Source: Afipia sp. 1NLS2
GTDB lineage: Bacteria; Pseudomonadota; Alphaproteobacteria; Rhizobiales; Xanthobacteraceae
DNA: 64,000 nt
Assembly (NCBI RefSeq): GCF_000178995.1
Contig: NZ_ADVZ01000001.1
Span: 1,460,001-1,524,000 of the forward strand
Direction of reading: 5' to 3'
The translations under genes were made by a program, and so were the position numbers. Numbering within the stretch: the first letter of the stretch is position 1; each line of letters opens with the position of its first letter. Positions 27,550 to 39,365 of this stretch are shown in pieces. Below the pieces are notes generated by a model. The model worked only from the letters and a program-made list of their open reading frames with translations. It did not search any database and was not told the DNA's origin.

Positions 27550-27713
27550 TCATACCTCAATCTGCGGAACCCACTTTTACCGGACGCCCGCTAATGCTAC
27601 CCGAGAACCAAGCAGAACGCCGCTTTGGCGGTAAACGCAAGTGCTCCGGCCGATCCACCCGGCGACATGGCTTCCACTTGGCTTGAAGGCTGATTTTGGC
27701 GCAAGACTCCGCA

Positions 27714-28787
27714 ATGCTGGTTTTGGGAATAGAGACGACCTGCGACGAAACCGCAGCCGCCGTGATCGAACGCCATGCGGACGGTTCGGGCCGGATTCTT
27801 TCCAATATCGTACGCTCCCAAATCGCCGAACATGCGCCGTTCGGCGGCGTGGTGCCGGAAATCGCGGCGCGCGCCCATGTCGAAATGCTCGACGTGCTGG
27901 TTGAAAAAGCCATGACCGAGGCAGGCGTTGAATTTTCGCAACTCGACGGCGTGGCCGCGGCGGCCGGTCCGGGGTTGATCGGTGGCGTCATCGTCGGCCT
28001 CACCACCGCCAAGGCTATCGCGCTTGTGCACGACACGCCATTGATCGCGGTCAATCATCTCGAAGCGCATGCGCTGACGCCGCGCCTCACGGTGCCGCTG
28101 GCGTTTCCCTACTGCCTGTTTCTCGCCTCCGGCGGGCACACCCAGATCGTCGCCGTACTGGGCGTCGGCGAATATGTCCGGCTCGGCACCACGGTCGACG
28201 ATGCGATGGGCGAAGCCTTCGACAAGGTCGCGAAAATGCTCGACCTGCCCTATCCCGGTGGGCCGCAGGTAGAGCGCGCCGCGCGCGACGGCGACCCGGA
28301 GCGGTTTTCGTTTCCGCGCCCGATGCTCGGACGCAAGGATGCGAATTTCTCGCTGTCAGGCCTGAAGACCGCCGTGCGCAACGAGGCCTCGCGGCTTGAA
28401 CCGCTGGAGCCGCAGGACATCGCCGATCTGTGCGCGGGTTTTCAGGCCGCCGTGCTCGAATCCACCGCCGACCGGATTCGCTCAGGCCTGAGATTGTTTC
28501 GCGAACAGTTCGGCGCGCCGCGCGCGCTGGTCGCGGCCGGCGGCGTCGCCGCCAATGTCGCGATCCGCAACGCGCTGCAGGAAATCGCTGCCAACGACCA
28601 GATCACCATGATCGTGCCACCGCCGCAGCTTTGCACCGACAACGGCGCGATGATCGCATGGGCGGGGGCGGAGCGGCTCGCGCTCGGCCTCACCGACGCC
28701 ATGGCGGCGCCGCCGCGTGCGCGCTGGAAACTGGACGAAGCCACCGAGACACCGACAAAATTCATCAACACCCGCGCGCGGCATTGA
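27714..28787 (+). CDS. tsaD: tRNA threonylcarbamoyladenosine synthesis protein TsaD
   Basis: TsaD (formerly Gcp) transfers threonylcarbamoyl to A37 of ANN-decoding tRNAs, with TsaB and TsaE. The protein is an ASKHA-fold enzyme: [17 protein letters not shown] at the N-terminus, the metal-binding histidines in VNHLEAHAL (H-x3-H), [11 protein letters not shown], and the C-terminal [12 protein letters not shown]. From ATG 27714 it has 357 residues. A TTG at 27696 has a better-placed ribosome site (GAAGG) and adds six residues, so it may be the real start. Divergent from hemD; followed by gpsA after 56 bp. Confidence 0.94.
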   Translation: MLVLGIETTCDETAAAVIERHADGSGRILSNIVRSQIAEHAPFGGVVPEIAARAHVEMLDVLVEKAMTEAGVEFSQLDGVAAAAGPGLIGGVIVGLTTAKAIALVHDTPLIAVNHLEAHALTPRLTVPLAFPYCLFLASGGHTQIVAVLGVGEYVRLGTTVDDAMGEAFDKVAKMLDLPYPGGPQVERAARDGDPERFSFPRPMLGRKDANFSLSGLKTAVRNEASRLEPLEPQDIADLCAGFQAAVLESTADRIRSGLRLFREQFGAPRALVAAGGVAANVAIRNALQEIAANDQITMIVPPPQLCTDNGAMIAWAGAERLALGLTDAMAAPPRARWKLDEATETPTKFINTRARH

Positions 28788-28843
28788 CGCGGCGCCGCGA
28801 AACTGTTCCTCAATCGCACTCCACACAACGCCAAAGCAGGCTC

Positions 28844-29824
28844 ATGGCATCCTTCAACACCATCTCGGTCATCGGCGCAGGCGCATGGGGCACGGCGCTG
28901 GCCAACGCCTGCGCGCGCTCGGGCCGCGCGGTGACGCTGTTTGGCCGCGACGCGGCCGCGCTCGATGTGGTGAAACAGAGCCGAGAGAACCCGCGCCTGC
29001 CCGGCATCAAGCTCGATCAGGCCATTCAATTGACCGGCCATCTCGGAGACAGCGCGAAGGCCGATATTCTTCTGCTGGTCACACCGGCGCAAAGCCTGCG
29101 CGCAGCGATGACGGGGCTTGCGCCATACGTCACGCAAGGAACGCCCGTCGTGATCTGCGCCAAGGGCATCGAGCGCGGCACCCATAAATTCATGACCGAG
29201 ATCGCAGCGGAAGTGTTGCCGCAAGCACGGCCCGCGATTCTGTCGGGCCCGAGTTTCGCCAGCGACGTCGCACGCGGCCTGCCGACGGCGGTGACGCTCG
29301 CCGCGGCGGAGGAATCGCTTGCCGTCGCATTGACGCATGCGCTCGGCTCGCCATCGTTGCGGCCCTATCACACCACCGACGTGCGCGGCGTCGAGATCGG
29401 CGGCGCGGTGAAGAATGTGCTGGCGATCGCGGCAGGCATCGCCGCCGGTAAACAGCTCGGCGCGTCGGCGCTTGCCGCGCTGACCACACGCAGCTTCGCT
29501 GAGCTGATGCGCTTCGGCCTCGCCTGCGGCGCGCGCAGCGAGACGATTTCGGGCTTGTCCGGTCTCGGCGATTTGATCCTGACATGCTCGAGCCCGCAGT
29601 CGCGCAACTTCGCCTTCGGCATGGCGCTCGGACGTGGCGAAACATTTTCTCCCGGCATCCTGAGCGAAGGGCAATTCACCGCGCCGGTGCTGATCGAGAT
29701 CGCGCGTGACAAGAAAATCGAAATGCCGGTGGCGCAGGCGGTCGCGCATGTGCTTGGCGGCGCGATCACAATCAACGAGGCGATCGAGATGCTGCTGACC
29801 CGCCCCTTCAAGGCGGAAGGATAG
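28844..29824 (+). CDS. gpsA: NAD(P)-dependent glycerol-3-phosphate dehydrogenase
   Basis: GpsA reduces dihydroxyacetone phosphate to sn-glycerol 3-phosphate, the backbone of phospholipids. The 326-residue protein begins with the dinucleotide-binding loop [14 protein letters not shown], shows the NPRLPGI segment, [19 protein letters not shown], the catalytic-lysine region [14 protein letters not shown], and [13 protein letters not shown] start at ATG 28844, where the Rossmann fold begins; the frame is open far upstream through tsaD without meaning. Probably cotranscribed with tsaD and the EVE gene. Confidence 0.95.
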   Translation: MASFNTISVIGAGAWGTALANACARSGRAVTLFGRDAAALDVVKQSRENPRLPGIKLDQAIQLTGHLGDSAKADILLLVTPAQSLRAAMTGLAPYVTQGTPVVICAKGIERGTHKFMTEIAAEVLPQARPAILSGPSFASDVARGLPTAVTLAAAEESLAVALTHALGSPSLRPYHTTDVRGVEIGGAVKNVLAIAAGIAAGKQLGASALAALTTRSFAELMRFGLACGARSETISGLSGLGDLILTCSSPQSRNFAFGMALGRGETFSPGILSEGQFTAPVLIEIARDKKIEMPVAQAVAHVLGGAITINEAIEMLLTRPFKAEG

Positions 29825-29879
29825 ATAATCTCGATTGCTGCCATCGCTTTTGTTCATCGGCGATTGTACAGGAAGTGCG

Positions 29880-30293
29880 ATGAATTACTGGCTCGTCAAA
29901 TCCGAACCCTCGACATGGTCGTGGGACCAGCAGGTCGCCAAAGGCAACAAAGGCGAGGCCTGGACCGGTGTGCGCAATCACTCCGCCAAGCTCAACATGA
30001 TGAAGATGAAGAAGGGCGATCTGGCCTTCTTTTATCATTCCAACGAGGGCAAGGAGATCGTCGGCATCGTCGAGATCGTGCGCGAGCATTATCCCGATCC
30101 AACCGATGCATCCGGCAAATTCGTCTGCGTCGATATCGCCGCCAGGAAGCCATTGAAGACGCCGGTGACGCTGGTCGCGGTAAAAGCCGAGGCCAAGCTC
30201 GCCGACATGGAGTTGTTGCGGTTGTCACGCTTGTCAGTGCAGGCCGTGACTCCTCAACAATGGGCGATCGTATGCAAAATGGGCGGCGTCTGA
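29880..30293 (+). CDS. EVE domain protein
   Basis: A 137-residue protein made of one EVE domain, a PUA-like fold that recognises modified nucleobases. It opens with the family hallmark [17 protein letters not shown] and continues with the [20 protein letters not shown] core and [20 protein letters not shown] sits seven bases before the ATG at 29880, which decides the start over an upstream in-frame codon at 29835. Stand-alone EVE proteins like this are common in Alphaproteobacteria (thymocyte nuclear protein 1 relatives); the ligand is unknown. Confidence 0.92.
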   Translation: MNYWLVKSEPSTWSWDQQVAKGNKGEAWTGVRNHSAKLNMMKMKKGDLAFFYHSNEGKEIVGIVEIVREHYPDPTDASGKFVCVDIAARKPLKTPVTLVAVKAEAKLADMELLRLSRLSVQAVTPQQWAIVCKMGGV

Positions 30294-30496
30294 CGCCCGC
30301 AACCACGCCATTTTCTCCGAATGTTTCCTGGTCTGCGGCGTTTCGTCCGGCTTCGCCGCTCAAACGCTTGAAAGATTTCAATCGTGTCTCGACAAAAGTC
30401 CTAAATCTTCCAACTTGTCCCCCTCCCCTCGGGGGGCGCATAATCCCGGTCAATAAGATTAACCGCCCGCGTTCATGGGCGATCCGGGAGAAGACA

Positions 30497-32452
<1,956 letters not shown>

Positions 32453-32758
32453 TCCGGTCTCAAGCCGTTCGTATCCAGGCCTCTCCCTTCGGGGAGAGGC
32501 CTTTTTCTTGGGCGCGTGCGGCATCACGGCATTGTTAGGCAACCCCCGCCGCCACGCGGCGGTTTAACCGCAACTGTTGTTTTGCGGACATTTACACCGC
32601 CGCCGATTTTTCCTTTATGGCGCGCAGTCGCACGGCGAGCGGAAACGGTTCGCTCATTTGTGCGGCGTAGGCTAAGCGCGGGCCTTGAAAAACAAGCCTT
32701 GAGAAGCAGGTTTTGGGACGCCGCGCCGCCTGAATGGATTTTGCGGAGACTGATTGCC
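32453..32758 (+). other. 306-bp gene-free stretch between acs and the L,D-transpeptidase gene
   Basis: The first part holds the acs terminator. The rest (32510-32758) has no credible gene on either strand. It contains an AT-richer patch around 32605-32625, a run rich in CAAGCCTTGA-type direct similarity near 32684-32704, and a GGAG at 32745-32748 that serves the downstream gene. I see no known riboswitch or RNA here. Confidence 0.5.
32477..32506 (+). terminator. intrinsic terminator after acs
   Basis: AGGCCTCTCCC (32477-32487) pairs with GGGAGAGGCCT (32492-32502) across a TTCG tetraloop and runs into five T. Both arms match fully. It lies 25 bp past the acs stop. Confidence 0.92.
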
Positions 32759-33283
32759 ATGCGCCCGTTCGCCTCATTCGTTGCAGCCGCTGTTGCCGCC
32801 GGTTCGCTCATTCTCACCGCCGGCACCGCGCCGGCCTTCGCGCATCCCGACATGGTCCGCGCACCGGCGGGCTATTCGCCCGGCACCATCGTGGTGAAGA
32901 CCAGCGAGCGCCGCCTCTATCTCATTCTCGATGAGCAGCACGCGATCCGCTACCCGGTCGGCGTCGGCAAACGCGGCAAGGAATGGGCGGGTGAGACGCG
33001 CATCAGCGGCAAATACCGCAATCCCGCATGGTCGCCGCCCGATGATGTGAAGCGCGATCATCCGAACATCCCCGATGTGATCGAAGGCGGTTCGCCACGC
33101 AACCCAATGGGCGTCGCGGCGATGACGCTCGCGGGCGGCCAGTACGCCATCCACGGCACCAACGTGCCGAAGTCGGTCGGCGGCTACGTCTCCTATGGCT
33201 GCGTGCGGATGTACAATCCCGACATCACCGACCTGTTCGAGCGCGTCTCGGTCGGCACGCCGGTCGTGGTCACATCGCGATAA
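32759..33283 (+). CDS. secreted L,D-transpeptidase (YkuD/ErfK type)
   Basis: A 174-residue periplasmic enzyme that cross-links peptidoglycan stems or attaches proteins to them. A signal peptide (1-28, ending APAFAH) precedes a single YkuD domain. The catalytic pocket is visible as HGTNVPKSVGGYVSYGCVRM with the conserved His, Ser, Gly-Cys-Val-Arg; the Cys is the nucleophile. VKTSERRLYLILDEQHAIRYPVGVGK marks the domain start. The ATG at 32759 is chosen because it heads the signal peptide. A separate YkuD protein lies at 62.3 kb. Confidence 0.92.
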   Translation: MRPFASFVAAAVAAGSLILTAGTAPAFAHPDMVRAPAGYSPGTIVVKTSERRLYLILDEQHAIRYPVGVGKRGKEWAGETRISGKYRNPAWSPPDDVKRDHPNIPDVIEGGSPRNPMGVAAMTLAGGQYAIHGTNVPKSVGGYVSYGCVRMYNPDITDLFERVSVGTPVVVTSR

Positions 33284-33317
33284 GGCCTGCCGTTCCGGCG
33301 TTTTTCATATCATGAGC

Positions 33318-33340
33318 GATGGTGCGCTAACCGCACCATC
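33318..33340. terminator. 9-bp hairpin at the convergent end of two genes
   Basis: GATGGTGCG (33318-33326) pairs perfectly with CGCACCATC (33332-33340) around a 5-base loop holding the stop of the thermonuclease-like gene. It has no good T-run on either strand, so it may slow or stabilise transcripts rather than end them alone. Confidence 0.5.
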
Positions 33341-33893
33341 CGGCACGATGGCCCCCGTTATAGGGACGGCCGTGCCCGGCGGCGATCAGCGCGGCCGAGA
33401 CATTCGGCGTCGTGCGCGTCGCAACGTCCGCAACCACACGGCCGTTATATTTGTCGGGTCCGACGTTGTAGATCGTGACGCTGCCCTCCTTGAGGAATGT
33501 GGTGAGCGCCTCACGCGCCGCCTGCGCCATGCGTGATTCAGCGAGACACCGCGCCTTCAGTTCCGGCGCATCGACGCCGCGCAGCCGCACGCGCGTGGTG
33601 ATGTCGAGCCCCTGCCACAGATGCACCCGCGCCTCGAAGGTATCGCCGTCGATCACATACATGACCTGCGCGGACTGTCGGACGCCTGCGTCGCCGCTGC
33701 GCGAGGCTTCCACCAGCCGGTCGCGGTCCGCCCGCTCGGTATCGCCCGCCGATGTGTTGAACCTGCTGTGCGGAAGCCATGCCCCTGCAATGAGCCCCAC
33801 GCTGAACATCAGCGCGAGCAGCGTCCCCGCCCACAGGCGGTCGCGGCGCTGCGCGGAGCGGGTTGCCATGCGATTCGGCGTATCTAGGAACAT
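33327..33893 (-). CDS. membrane-anchored thermonuclease-family protein
   Basis: A 188-residue protein with a staphylococcal nuclease-like domain (about 75-180) behind an N-terminal basic segment and membrane helix (about 24-41). The domain shows VIDGDTFEARV, the loop RVRLRGVDAPEL with the metal-binding Asp and Arg, and DKYNGRVVADVATR with the second active-site Arg. Calcium-dependent nuclease activity in the periplasm is likely but not certain for this bacterial subgroup. Ends against the L,D-transpeptidase gene with a hairpin between. Confidence 0.85.
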   Translation of the reverse strand: MFLDTPNRMATRSAQRRDRLWAGTLLALMFSVGLIAGAWLPHSRFNTSAGDTERADRDRLVEASRSGDAGVRQSAQVMYVIDGDTFEARVHLWQGLDITTRVRLRGVDAPELKARCLAESRMAQAAREALTTFLKEGSVTIYNVGPDKYNGRVVADVATRTTPNVSAALIAAGHGRPYNGGHRAGWCG

Positions 33894-33971
33894 ATCCCTA
33901 GATACCTTCTGAATCCTTGGCTGACAAGCGGGTGCGGATTTTTACGTAAGGCGCAATCGCCGCCGCGCGCT

Positions 33972-34220
33972 TCAGAAATCCGAGGCTATCCCTTTGATTT
34001 CCCAATCGCCGTAACGAGTCGGCTCCGGCCCTTTCGGCCCATTGATCTCTTTCGGATCGTTGGGGTCAGATGCGGGATCATTTTCCTTATTTTTTTCCCT
34101 GGCCTTCACGGCTTCCGCCCTCCGGGCCTCGGCTTCGGCCAACGCGCGCTGGGCGGCTGGTGGCAAGGGGCGACGCGGCGGCATCGCATCCGCATTGTCT
34201 GTCTTCGGCTCGTCCGCCAT
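33972..34220 (-). CDS. DUF1674 protein (succinate dehydrogenase assembly factor 4-like)
   Basis: An 82-residue protein of the DUF1674 family, homologous to eukaryotic SDHAF4, which binds the flavinated SdhA subunit and helps assemble complex II. The signature is the C-terminal GPEPTRYGDWEIKGIASDF; the rest is charged and probably disordered. ATG 34220 is chosen because GGAGG lies five bases upstream; an earlier in-frame codon at 34259 lacks this. The sdh genes are not in the window. Confidence 0.9.
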   Translation of the reverse strand: MADEPKTDNADAMPPRRPLPPAAQRALAEAEARRAEAVKAREKNKENDPASDPNDPKEINGPKGPEPTRYGDWEIKGIASDF

Positions 34221-34392
34221 ATCCGCCTCCATATCACTCAGTGCGAAGCGGCGATGCACATGGCCGCTTCATAATCGTCCCGCGTCTTATTTAAGCCGTG
34301 TCACGATTCTTACATTTGGCATATTCGCATGTCATCCCTGCGTCTTCGTTGCGGCATGCCCGCTCTTCCCTGCTTTGGTTGTACAGTATTCC

Positions 34393-35733
34393 ATGAAGCC
34401 TTCGCGATTCGTTCCGCCGACCGAGGTGCCCGGCCTCGCCGCGCGCCGCATAGCCGCCGATATCATCGACGGCGTTCTCCACAAACGGCGCACGCTGGAC
34501 GATCAGCTTGAAGGTCCTGCCGCCCATCCCGTTCTCAAGACGCTGTCCGACCGCGACCGCGCGCTGATGCGCCGTCTCGTCGCGACCGTGCTGCGCCGTC
34601 TCGGCACGCTCGGCCATCTGCTGTCGCGGCTGCTCGATCGCGGGATTCCAAGCGATGCACCCCGCGCGCAGAGTGCGCTGCTGATCGGCGCCGCGCAGAT
34701 TCTGTGGATGGACGTGCCCGACCACGCCGCCGTGGATCTGTCGGTCCGTCTCGTACAGGCCGACCGTCGCGCGGCAAAGTATGCGGGACTCGTCAACGCG
34801 GTGCTGCGCCGTTGCGCGCGCGAAGGGTTGCCTCTGGTCGAAGAGGTCAAGGATGGCATGATCGACCTGCCGCCGTGGCTGGTGGCGCGCTGGATCAAGG
34901 CCTACGGCGAAGACAATGCACGCGCGATGGCCCGCGCCATCGGCCACGAGCCGCCGCTCGATCTCACGGTAAAAACCGATTCCGAAAGCTGGGCGACGCG
35001 GCTCCACGGCGAAATGCTGCCGACCGGCACCGTGCGCACGCAACTGCATGGGCCGATCACGATGCTGCCCGGCTTTTCCGAGGGCGCATGGTGGGTACAG
35101 GACGCCGCCGCCGCCATCCCTGCGCGGCTGTTCGGTGACATCACCGGCAAATCCGTCGCCGATCTGTGCGCGGCGCCGGGCGGCAAGACCGCGCAGCTCG
35201 CGCAGGCGGGCGCCCATGTCACCGCGGTCGACCGCTCCGCCGGGCGGCTTGCGCGCCTGAAAGACAATTTTGCGCGGCTTTCGCTCGAAGCCAGTTGTGT
35301 GGCGACGGATGCGACCGAATGGGACGGCGGCCCGTTCGATGCGATCCTGCTCGATGCGCCCTGCATGGCGACCGGCACCATCCGCCGTCATCCCGACGTC
35401 GCCTGGCTGAAGAACGAAGCCGATATGGGCGCGCTCAACGCCCTGCAAAAACGCCTGTTGCAGAAAAGCGTGACGCTGCTGAAACCCGGCGGGATGCTGG
35501 TCTACTGCACCTGTTCGCTGGAACCCGAGGAAGGCGAACAGGCGATCGCATCGCTGCTCGCCTCCGAACCGCAGGTAAAGCGGATGCCCGTCACGCCCGG
35601 CGAACTCGCCGGGCTGTCGGAACTCATCACCGCCGATGGCGATGTCCGCACGCTGCCCTGCCACCTGCCCCATGCCGATCCGAAGCTGTCGGGGCTCGAC
35701 GGCTTTTACGCCGCGCGCCTGGTCAAGGCCTGA
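34393..35733 (+). CDS. RsmB/NOP2-family RNA cytosine methyltransferase
   Basis: A 446-residue SAM-dependent RNA m5C methyltransferase. The N-terminal helical NusB-like domain spans about 1-150. The methyltransferase domain holds ADLCAAPGGKTAQLA (SAM binding), DAILLDAPCMATGTIRRHPD with the PC motif, and LVYCTCSLEPEEGE with the TC catalytic cysteine. The NusB-like domain and both cysteines match RsmB (16S rRNA C967), but the exact target is not provable here. ATG 34393 begins the conserved region. Confidence 0.9.
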   Translation: MKPSRFVPPTEVPGLAARRIAADIIDGVLHKRRTLDDQLEGPAAHPVLKTLSDRDRALMRRLVATVLRRLGTLGHLLSRLLDRGIPSDAPRAQSALLIGAAQILWMDVPDHAAVDLSVRLVQADRRAAKYAGLVNAVLRRCAREGLPLVEEVKDGMIDLPPWLVARWIKAYGEDNARAMARAIGHEPPLDLTVKTDSESWATRLHGEMLPTGTVRTQLHGPITMLPGFSEGAWWVQDAAAAIPARLFGDITGKSVADLCAAPGGKTAQLAQAGAHVTAVDRSAGRLARLKDNFARLSLEASCVATDATEWDGGPFDAILLDAPCMATGTIRRHPDVAWLKNEADMGALNALQKRLLQKSVTLLKPGGMLVYCTCSLEPEEGEQAIASLLASEPQVKRMPVTPGELAGLSELITADGDVRTLPCHLPHADPKLSGLDGFYAARLVKA

Positions 35734-35848
35734 CCTGATTTCTCCTTTTCACACAGACGCCTCCCGCCTTTTGTCCCCATGCGGACGTGCCTTGTCTGGA
35801 ATTCCAGACTAAAAAGGAGACACGGAGATTCCCTCCGGCACGGGGACG

Positions 35849-37597
35849 ATGTCGGTTACCGGACAAAGGCGCATATCGGGACTTCTGCTCGGACGAGTCG
35901 GGCGGAAGGTGATGGCGCGCGCCAGCGGTACATCGGTAGCTCTCACGCGCCTCCTGCCCGGCCGCTCCGACCGTTTGCTGATCGCTCCGCACGATCTGCG
36001 CACCACCGACGCCACCCGCGCCGCCGAAATCTATTCGGGCCGCTTCGTGTTCGCGGGGAAAATCGTCACCTGCCACGGCCGCTCGGTGTTCGAACTCGAT
36101 CCGCCATCCGAGGAATGGGAAGTCTCCCTGCTCGGCTTTGGCTGGCTGCGCCATCTGCGCGCGGCGGATTCGGCGATCACACGCGCCAACGCCCGCGCGC
36201 TGCTGGATGACTGGCTCGCGCATCCGCGCAAGAGTGCGGTGGCGAAGCGCGCCGATGTGGTGGGGCGCCGCATCATCTCGCTGCTGTCGCAGGCGCCATT
36301 GGTGCTGCACGATGCCGATGCGCGCTTCTATCGCCGCTTCCTGAAAAACCTCACGCGCGAAATCCGCTTCCTGCGCTACACCAAGGCCGACATCCCCGAT
36401 GGCCTTGCGCGGCTGCAGGTTCTGATCGCGCTGTGCTACGCCTCGCTCTGCCTCGCCAATCAGGCCAAGCACATCAAAGGCGCCACGAAAAAGCTTTCCG
36501 ACGAATTGCAGCGCCAGATCCTGCCGGACGGCGGCCACATCTCGCGCAACCCGGACGCACTGGTCGAACTGCTGCTCGATCTTCTGCCGCTGCGCCAGAC
36601 CTTCGCGGCGCGCAACATCGCCCCGCCGCCCGCGCTGCTCAACGCCATCGACCGGATGATGCCGATGCTGCGCTTCTTCCGCCACGACGACGGCTCGTTC
36701 GCGCTGTTCAACGGCATGAACGCGGCGGCCCCCGGCGTGCTGGCCACGCTGCTCGCCTATGACGACACCCACGGCACGCCGATGCCGCACATGCCGCACA
36801 CCGGCTTCCAGCGGCTCGACGCAGGCACGCTTACCATCATCGCCGACACCGGCCCGCCGCCACCGCCCTCGCTCAGCCGCGACGCGCATGCAGGATGCCT
36901 GTCGTTCGAGATGTCGAGCGGCGCCAACCGCATCGTCATCAATTGCGGCATGCCTTCGACCGGGCGCGACAACTGGCGCAGCTTCGCGCGCTCCACGGCC
37001 GCGCATTCGACGCTGACCTATGCCGAAACATCGTCCTGCCAGTTCGTCGAACGGTCGGCGATGAAACGGATGCTGCAAGGCTCGCCGATCGTCGCGGGCC
37101 CGGAGACCGTCGAATCCTATCGCGAGGTCACCTCGGAAGGCACCACGCTGACGATGTCGCATGACGGCTACCGCAAGCAGTTCGGCTTCATCCATCGCCG
37201 CGTCCTGACCGTCGCCGCAGACGGCAGCCGCATCGACGGCGAGGACGAATTGGCGAAAGAGCCCGGCTCGGCATTTCGCGGCAGCATGGACGACTACGCC
37301 ATCCGCTTTCACCTGCATCCCTCCGTCAAGGTCAGCCGCCTGACCGACGGCCGCGGCGCCATGCTGATGCTGCCCAACCGCGACGTCTGGACCTTCGAGG
37401 CGCCTGACCAGAAAATCGACCTTGAGGACAGCGTGTTTCTGGCCGGATCGGACGGCCCGCGCCGGACCACCCAGATCGTGATCCGCCAGCATGCGCGGCA
37501 GGTGGCGACCGTGCACTGGAGTTTCGCCAAATCCGCCAGTTCGGCCGCGGCCAACGCCAAGCGCGACCCGCGCCGCGAGCCGGAATTGCCGCTGTAA
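35849..37597 (+). CDS. heparinase II/III family protein
   Basis: A 582-residue protein of the heparinase II/III-like family. An alpha-toroid N-terminal half (about 95-300) contains helical repeats, and the C-terminal half (about 330-560) is the beta-sandwich heparinase II/III domain with INCGMPSTGRDNWRSFARSTAAHSTLTY, whose His is conserved. Members degrade uronate polysaccharides or are found with envelope polymers. No signal peptide is obvious, so its location is uncertain. This gene commonly sits between an rsmB-like gene and purH in Bradyrhizobium relatives. Confidence 0.85.
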   Translation: MSVTGQRRISGLLLGRVGRKVMARASGTSVALTRLLPGRSDRLLIAPHDLRTTDATRAAEIYSGRFVFAGKIVTCHGRSVFELDPPSEEWEVSLLGFGWLRHLRAADSAITRANARALLDDWLAHPRKSAVAKRADVVGRRIISLLSQAPLVLHDADARFYRRFLKNLTREIRFLRYTKADIPDGLARLQVLIALCYASLCLANQAKHIKGATKKLSDELQRQILPDGGHISRNPDALVELLLDLLPLRQTFAARNIAPPPALLNAIDRMMPMLRFFRHDDGSFALFNGMNAAAPGVLATLLAYDDTHGTPMPHMPHTGFQRLDAGTLTIIADTGPPPPPSLSRDAHAGCLSFEMSSGANRIVINCGMPSTGRDNWRSFARSTAAHSTLTYAETSSCQFVERSAMKRMLQGSPIVAGPETVESYREVTSEGTTLTMSHDGYRKQFGFIHRRVLTVAADGSRIDGEDELAKEPGSAFRGSMDDYAIRFHLHPSVKVSRLTDGRGAMLMLPNRDVWTFEAPDQKIDLEDSVFLAGSDGPRRTTQIVIRQHARQVATVHWSFAKSASSAAANAKRDPRREPELPL

Positions 37598-37599
37598 GC

Positions 37600-37655
37600 T
37601 TGTTTTGACGCGTTTTCTTCAGGCGAACCGGTCCCCACTTCGCTTGAAAACGCTA
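37600..37655. repeat. Rhizobiales dispersed palindromic repeat
   Basis: GCGTTTTC at 37610-37617 and GAAAACGC at 37646-37653 frame a central GGCGAACCGGTCCCCACTTC. On the minus strand this reads as the AGCGTTTTC...GAAAACGC element that is scattered through many Rhizobiales genomes between genes. It lies just after the heparinase stop and may act in transcript processing; its function is not known. Confidence 0.7.
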
Positions 37656-37772
37656 TGAGCGAGGTTTTGCCGGCGCGCAAACTATGTTAGCGCGTAGGCG
37701 CAGGCTCAAAGTGGGTTTTCCCTTGCGGAATACCGCTCACGGGCCATCATTTTCCTGCTCCTGGACCATCGC

Positions 37773-39365
37773 ATGACCGACCATCCGCGCCGCATGACCC
37801 GCGCCCTGCTTTCCGTTTCCGACAAGACCGGGCTGATCGATTTCGCCAAAGCTCTCGCCGCCCATGGCGTCGATCTCGTCTCCACCGGCGGTACCGCCAA
37901 GGCGATCGCGGATGCGGGCCTGAAGGTGATGGACGTGTCCGACCTCACCGGCTTTCCGGAGATGATGGACGGCCGGGTGAAGACGCTGCATCCGAAGGTG
38001 CATGGCGGCCTGCTCGCGATCCGCGCCAATGCCGAGCACGCCAAATCGATGAAGGACCACGGCATCGCACCGATCGATCTCCTCGTCGTCAACCTCTACC
38101 CGTTCGAAGCGACGGTGGCGAAGGGTGCCAGCGAAGAAGACTGCATCGAGAACATCGACATCGGCGGCCCCGCGATGATCCGCGCCGCCGCGAAGAACCA
38201 CGGCGATGTCGCCGTCGTCGTCGAGCCTTCGGATTATCAGGCCGTGCTCGATGAACTCGCCGCCCACAAGGGCGCGACGACACTTTCATTGCGCAAGCGG
38301 CTTGCCGCGAAAGCCTATGCGCGCACCGCCGCTTATGACGCAGCGATCTCGAACTGGTTCTCGGCCGAACTGAAAATCGACGCGCCGGATTTCCGCGCCA
38401 TCGGCGGGCGGCTTGCCGAAGCGCTGCGCTATGGCGAGAACCCGCACCAGAGCGCTGCATTCTATGTCAGCGCCGAGCAGCGCCCCGGCGTTGCCACCGC
38501 GCGCCAGGTGCAGGGCAAGCAGCTCTCCTACAACAACATCAACGACACCGACGCGGCTTACGAATGCGTCGCGGAATTCGATCCGGCCAAGAGCGCGGCT
38601 TGCGTCATCGTCAAGCACGCCAACCCGTGTGGCGTGGCGGAAGCCGATGACATCGTCAGCGCCTACAAGAAGGCGCTGGCCTGCGATTCCACCTCCGCGT
38701 TCGGCGGCATCGTCGCGGTGAACCGCCCGCTCGATGCGGAGGCCGCGCGCGCGATCACCGGCATCTTCACCGAGGTCATCATCGCGCCCGACGCCAGCGA
38801 GGAAGCGATCAAGATCATCGCGGCGAAGAAGAATCTGCGGCTGCTGCTCGCCGGGAAACTGCCCGATCCGCGCGCAAAGGGTTTCATCGCCAAGACGGTC
38901 GCGGGCGGCCTACTCGTTCAGTCACGCGACAACGCCGTGGTCGACGACATGACGCTCACCACCGTGACCAAGCGCGCGCCGACCAATGCCGAGCTCGCGG
39001 ACCTGCGCTTCGCCTTCCGCGTCGCCAAGCATGTGAAGTCGAACACGATTGTCTATGCGAAGGACCTCGCCACCGTCGGCGTCGGTGCGGGCCAGATGAG
39101 CCGGGTCGATTCCGCGCGCATCGCCGCGCGCAAGGCGCAAGACGCGGCGAAAGAACTCGGCCTCTCAGATCCGCTGACCAAAGGTTCGGTCGTGGCGTCC
39201 GATGCGTTCTTCCCGTTCGCCGATGGCTTGCTGGTCGCGATCGAAGCCGGTGCGACGGCGGTGATCCAGCCGGGCGGCTCGGTACGCGATGCGGAAGTGA
39301 TCGCGGCAGCCGATGAACATGGCATCGCCATGGTGTTCACCGGCACGCGGCACTTCAAGCATTAA
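37773..39365 (+). CDS. purH: bifunctional AICAR transformylase / IMP cyclohydrolase
   Basis: PurH performs the last two steps of IMP synthesis. The 530-residue protein has the cyclohydrolase domain first (about 1-200: [44 protein letters not shown]) and the formyltransferase domain after (KHANPCGVA with the catalytic Lys-His, and [10 protein letters not shown] at the C-terminal end). It consumes 10-formyl-THF supplied through FolD. The ribosome site is weak. Its stop overlaps that of the convergent MFS gene in TTAA. Confidence 0.97.
   Translation: MTDHPRRMTRALLSVSDKTGLIDFAKALAAHGVDLVSTGGTAKAIADAGLKVMDVSDLTGFPEMMDGRVKTLHPKVHGGLLAIRANAEHAKSMKDHGIAPIDLLVVNLYPFEATVAKGASEEDCIENIDIGGPAMIRAAAKNHGDVAVVVEPSDYQAVLDELAAHKGATTLSLRKRLAAKAYARTAAYDAAISNWFSAELKIDAPDFRAIGGRLAEALRYGENPHQSAAFYVSAEQRPGVATARQVQGKQLSYNNINDTDAAYECVAEFDPAKSAACVIVKHANPCGVAEADDIVSAYKKALACDSTSAFGGIVAVNRPLDAEAARAITGIFTEVIIAPDASEEAIKIIAAKKNLRLLLAGKLPDPRAKGFIAKTVAGGLLVQSRDNAVVDDMTLTTVTKRAPTNAELADLRFAFRVAKHVKSNTIVYAKDLATVGVGAGQMSRVDSARIAARKAQDAAKELGLSDPLTKGSVVASDAFFPFADGLLVAIEAGATAVIQPGGSVRDAEVIAAADEHGIAMVFTGTRHFKH

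Noticed and set aside
27550-27713. Possible hemC remnant between hemD and tsaD
   Set aside because: No HemC-like residues in any frame; the space is only 164 bp.
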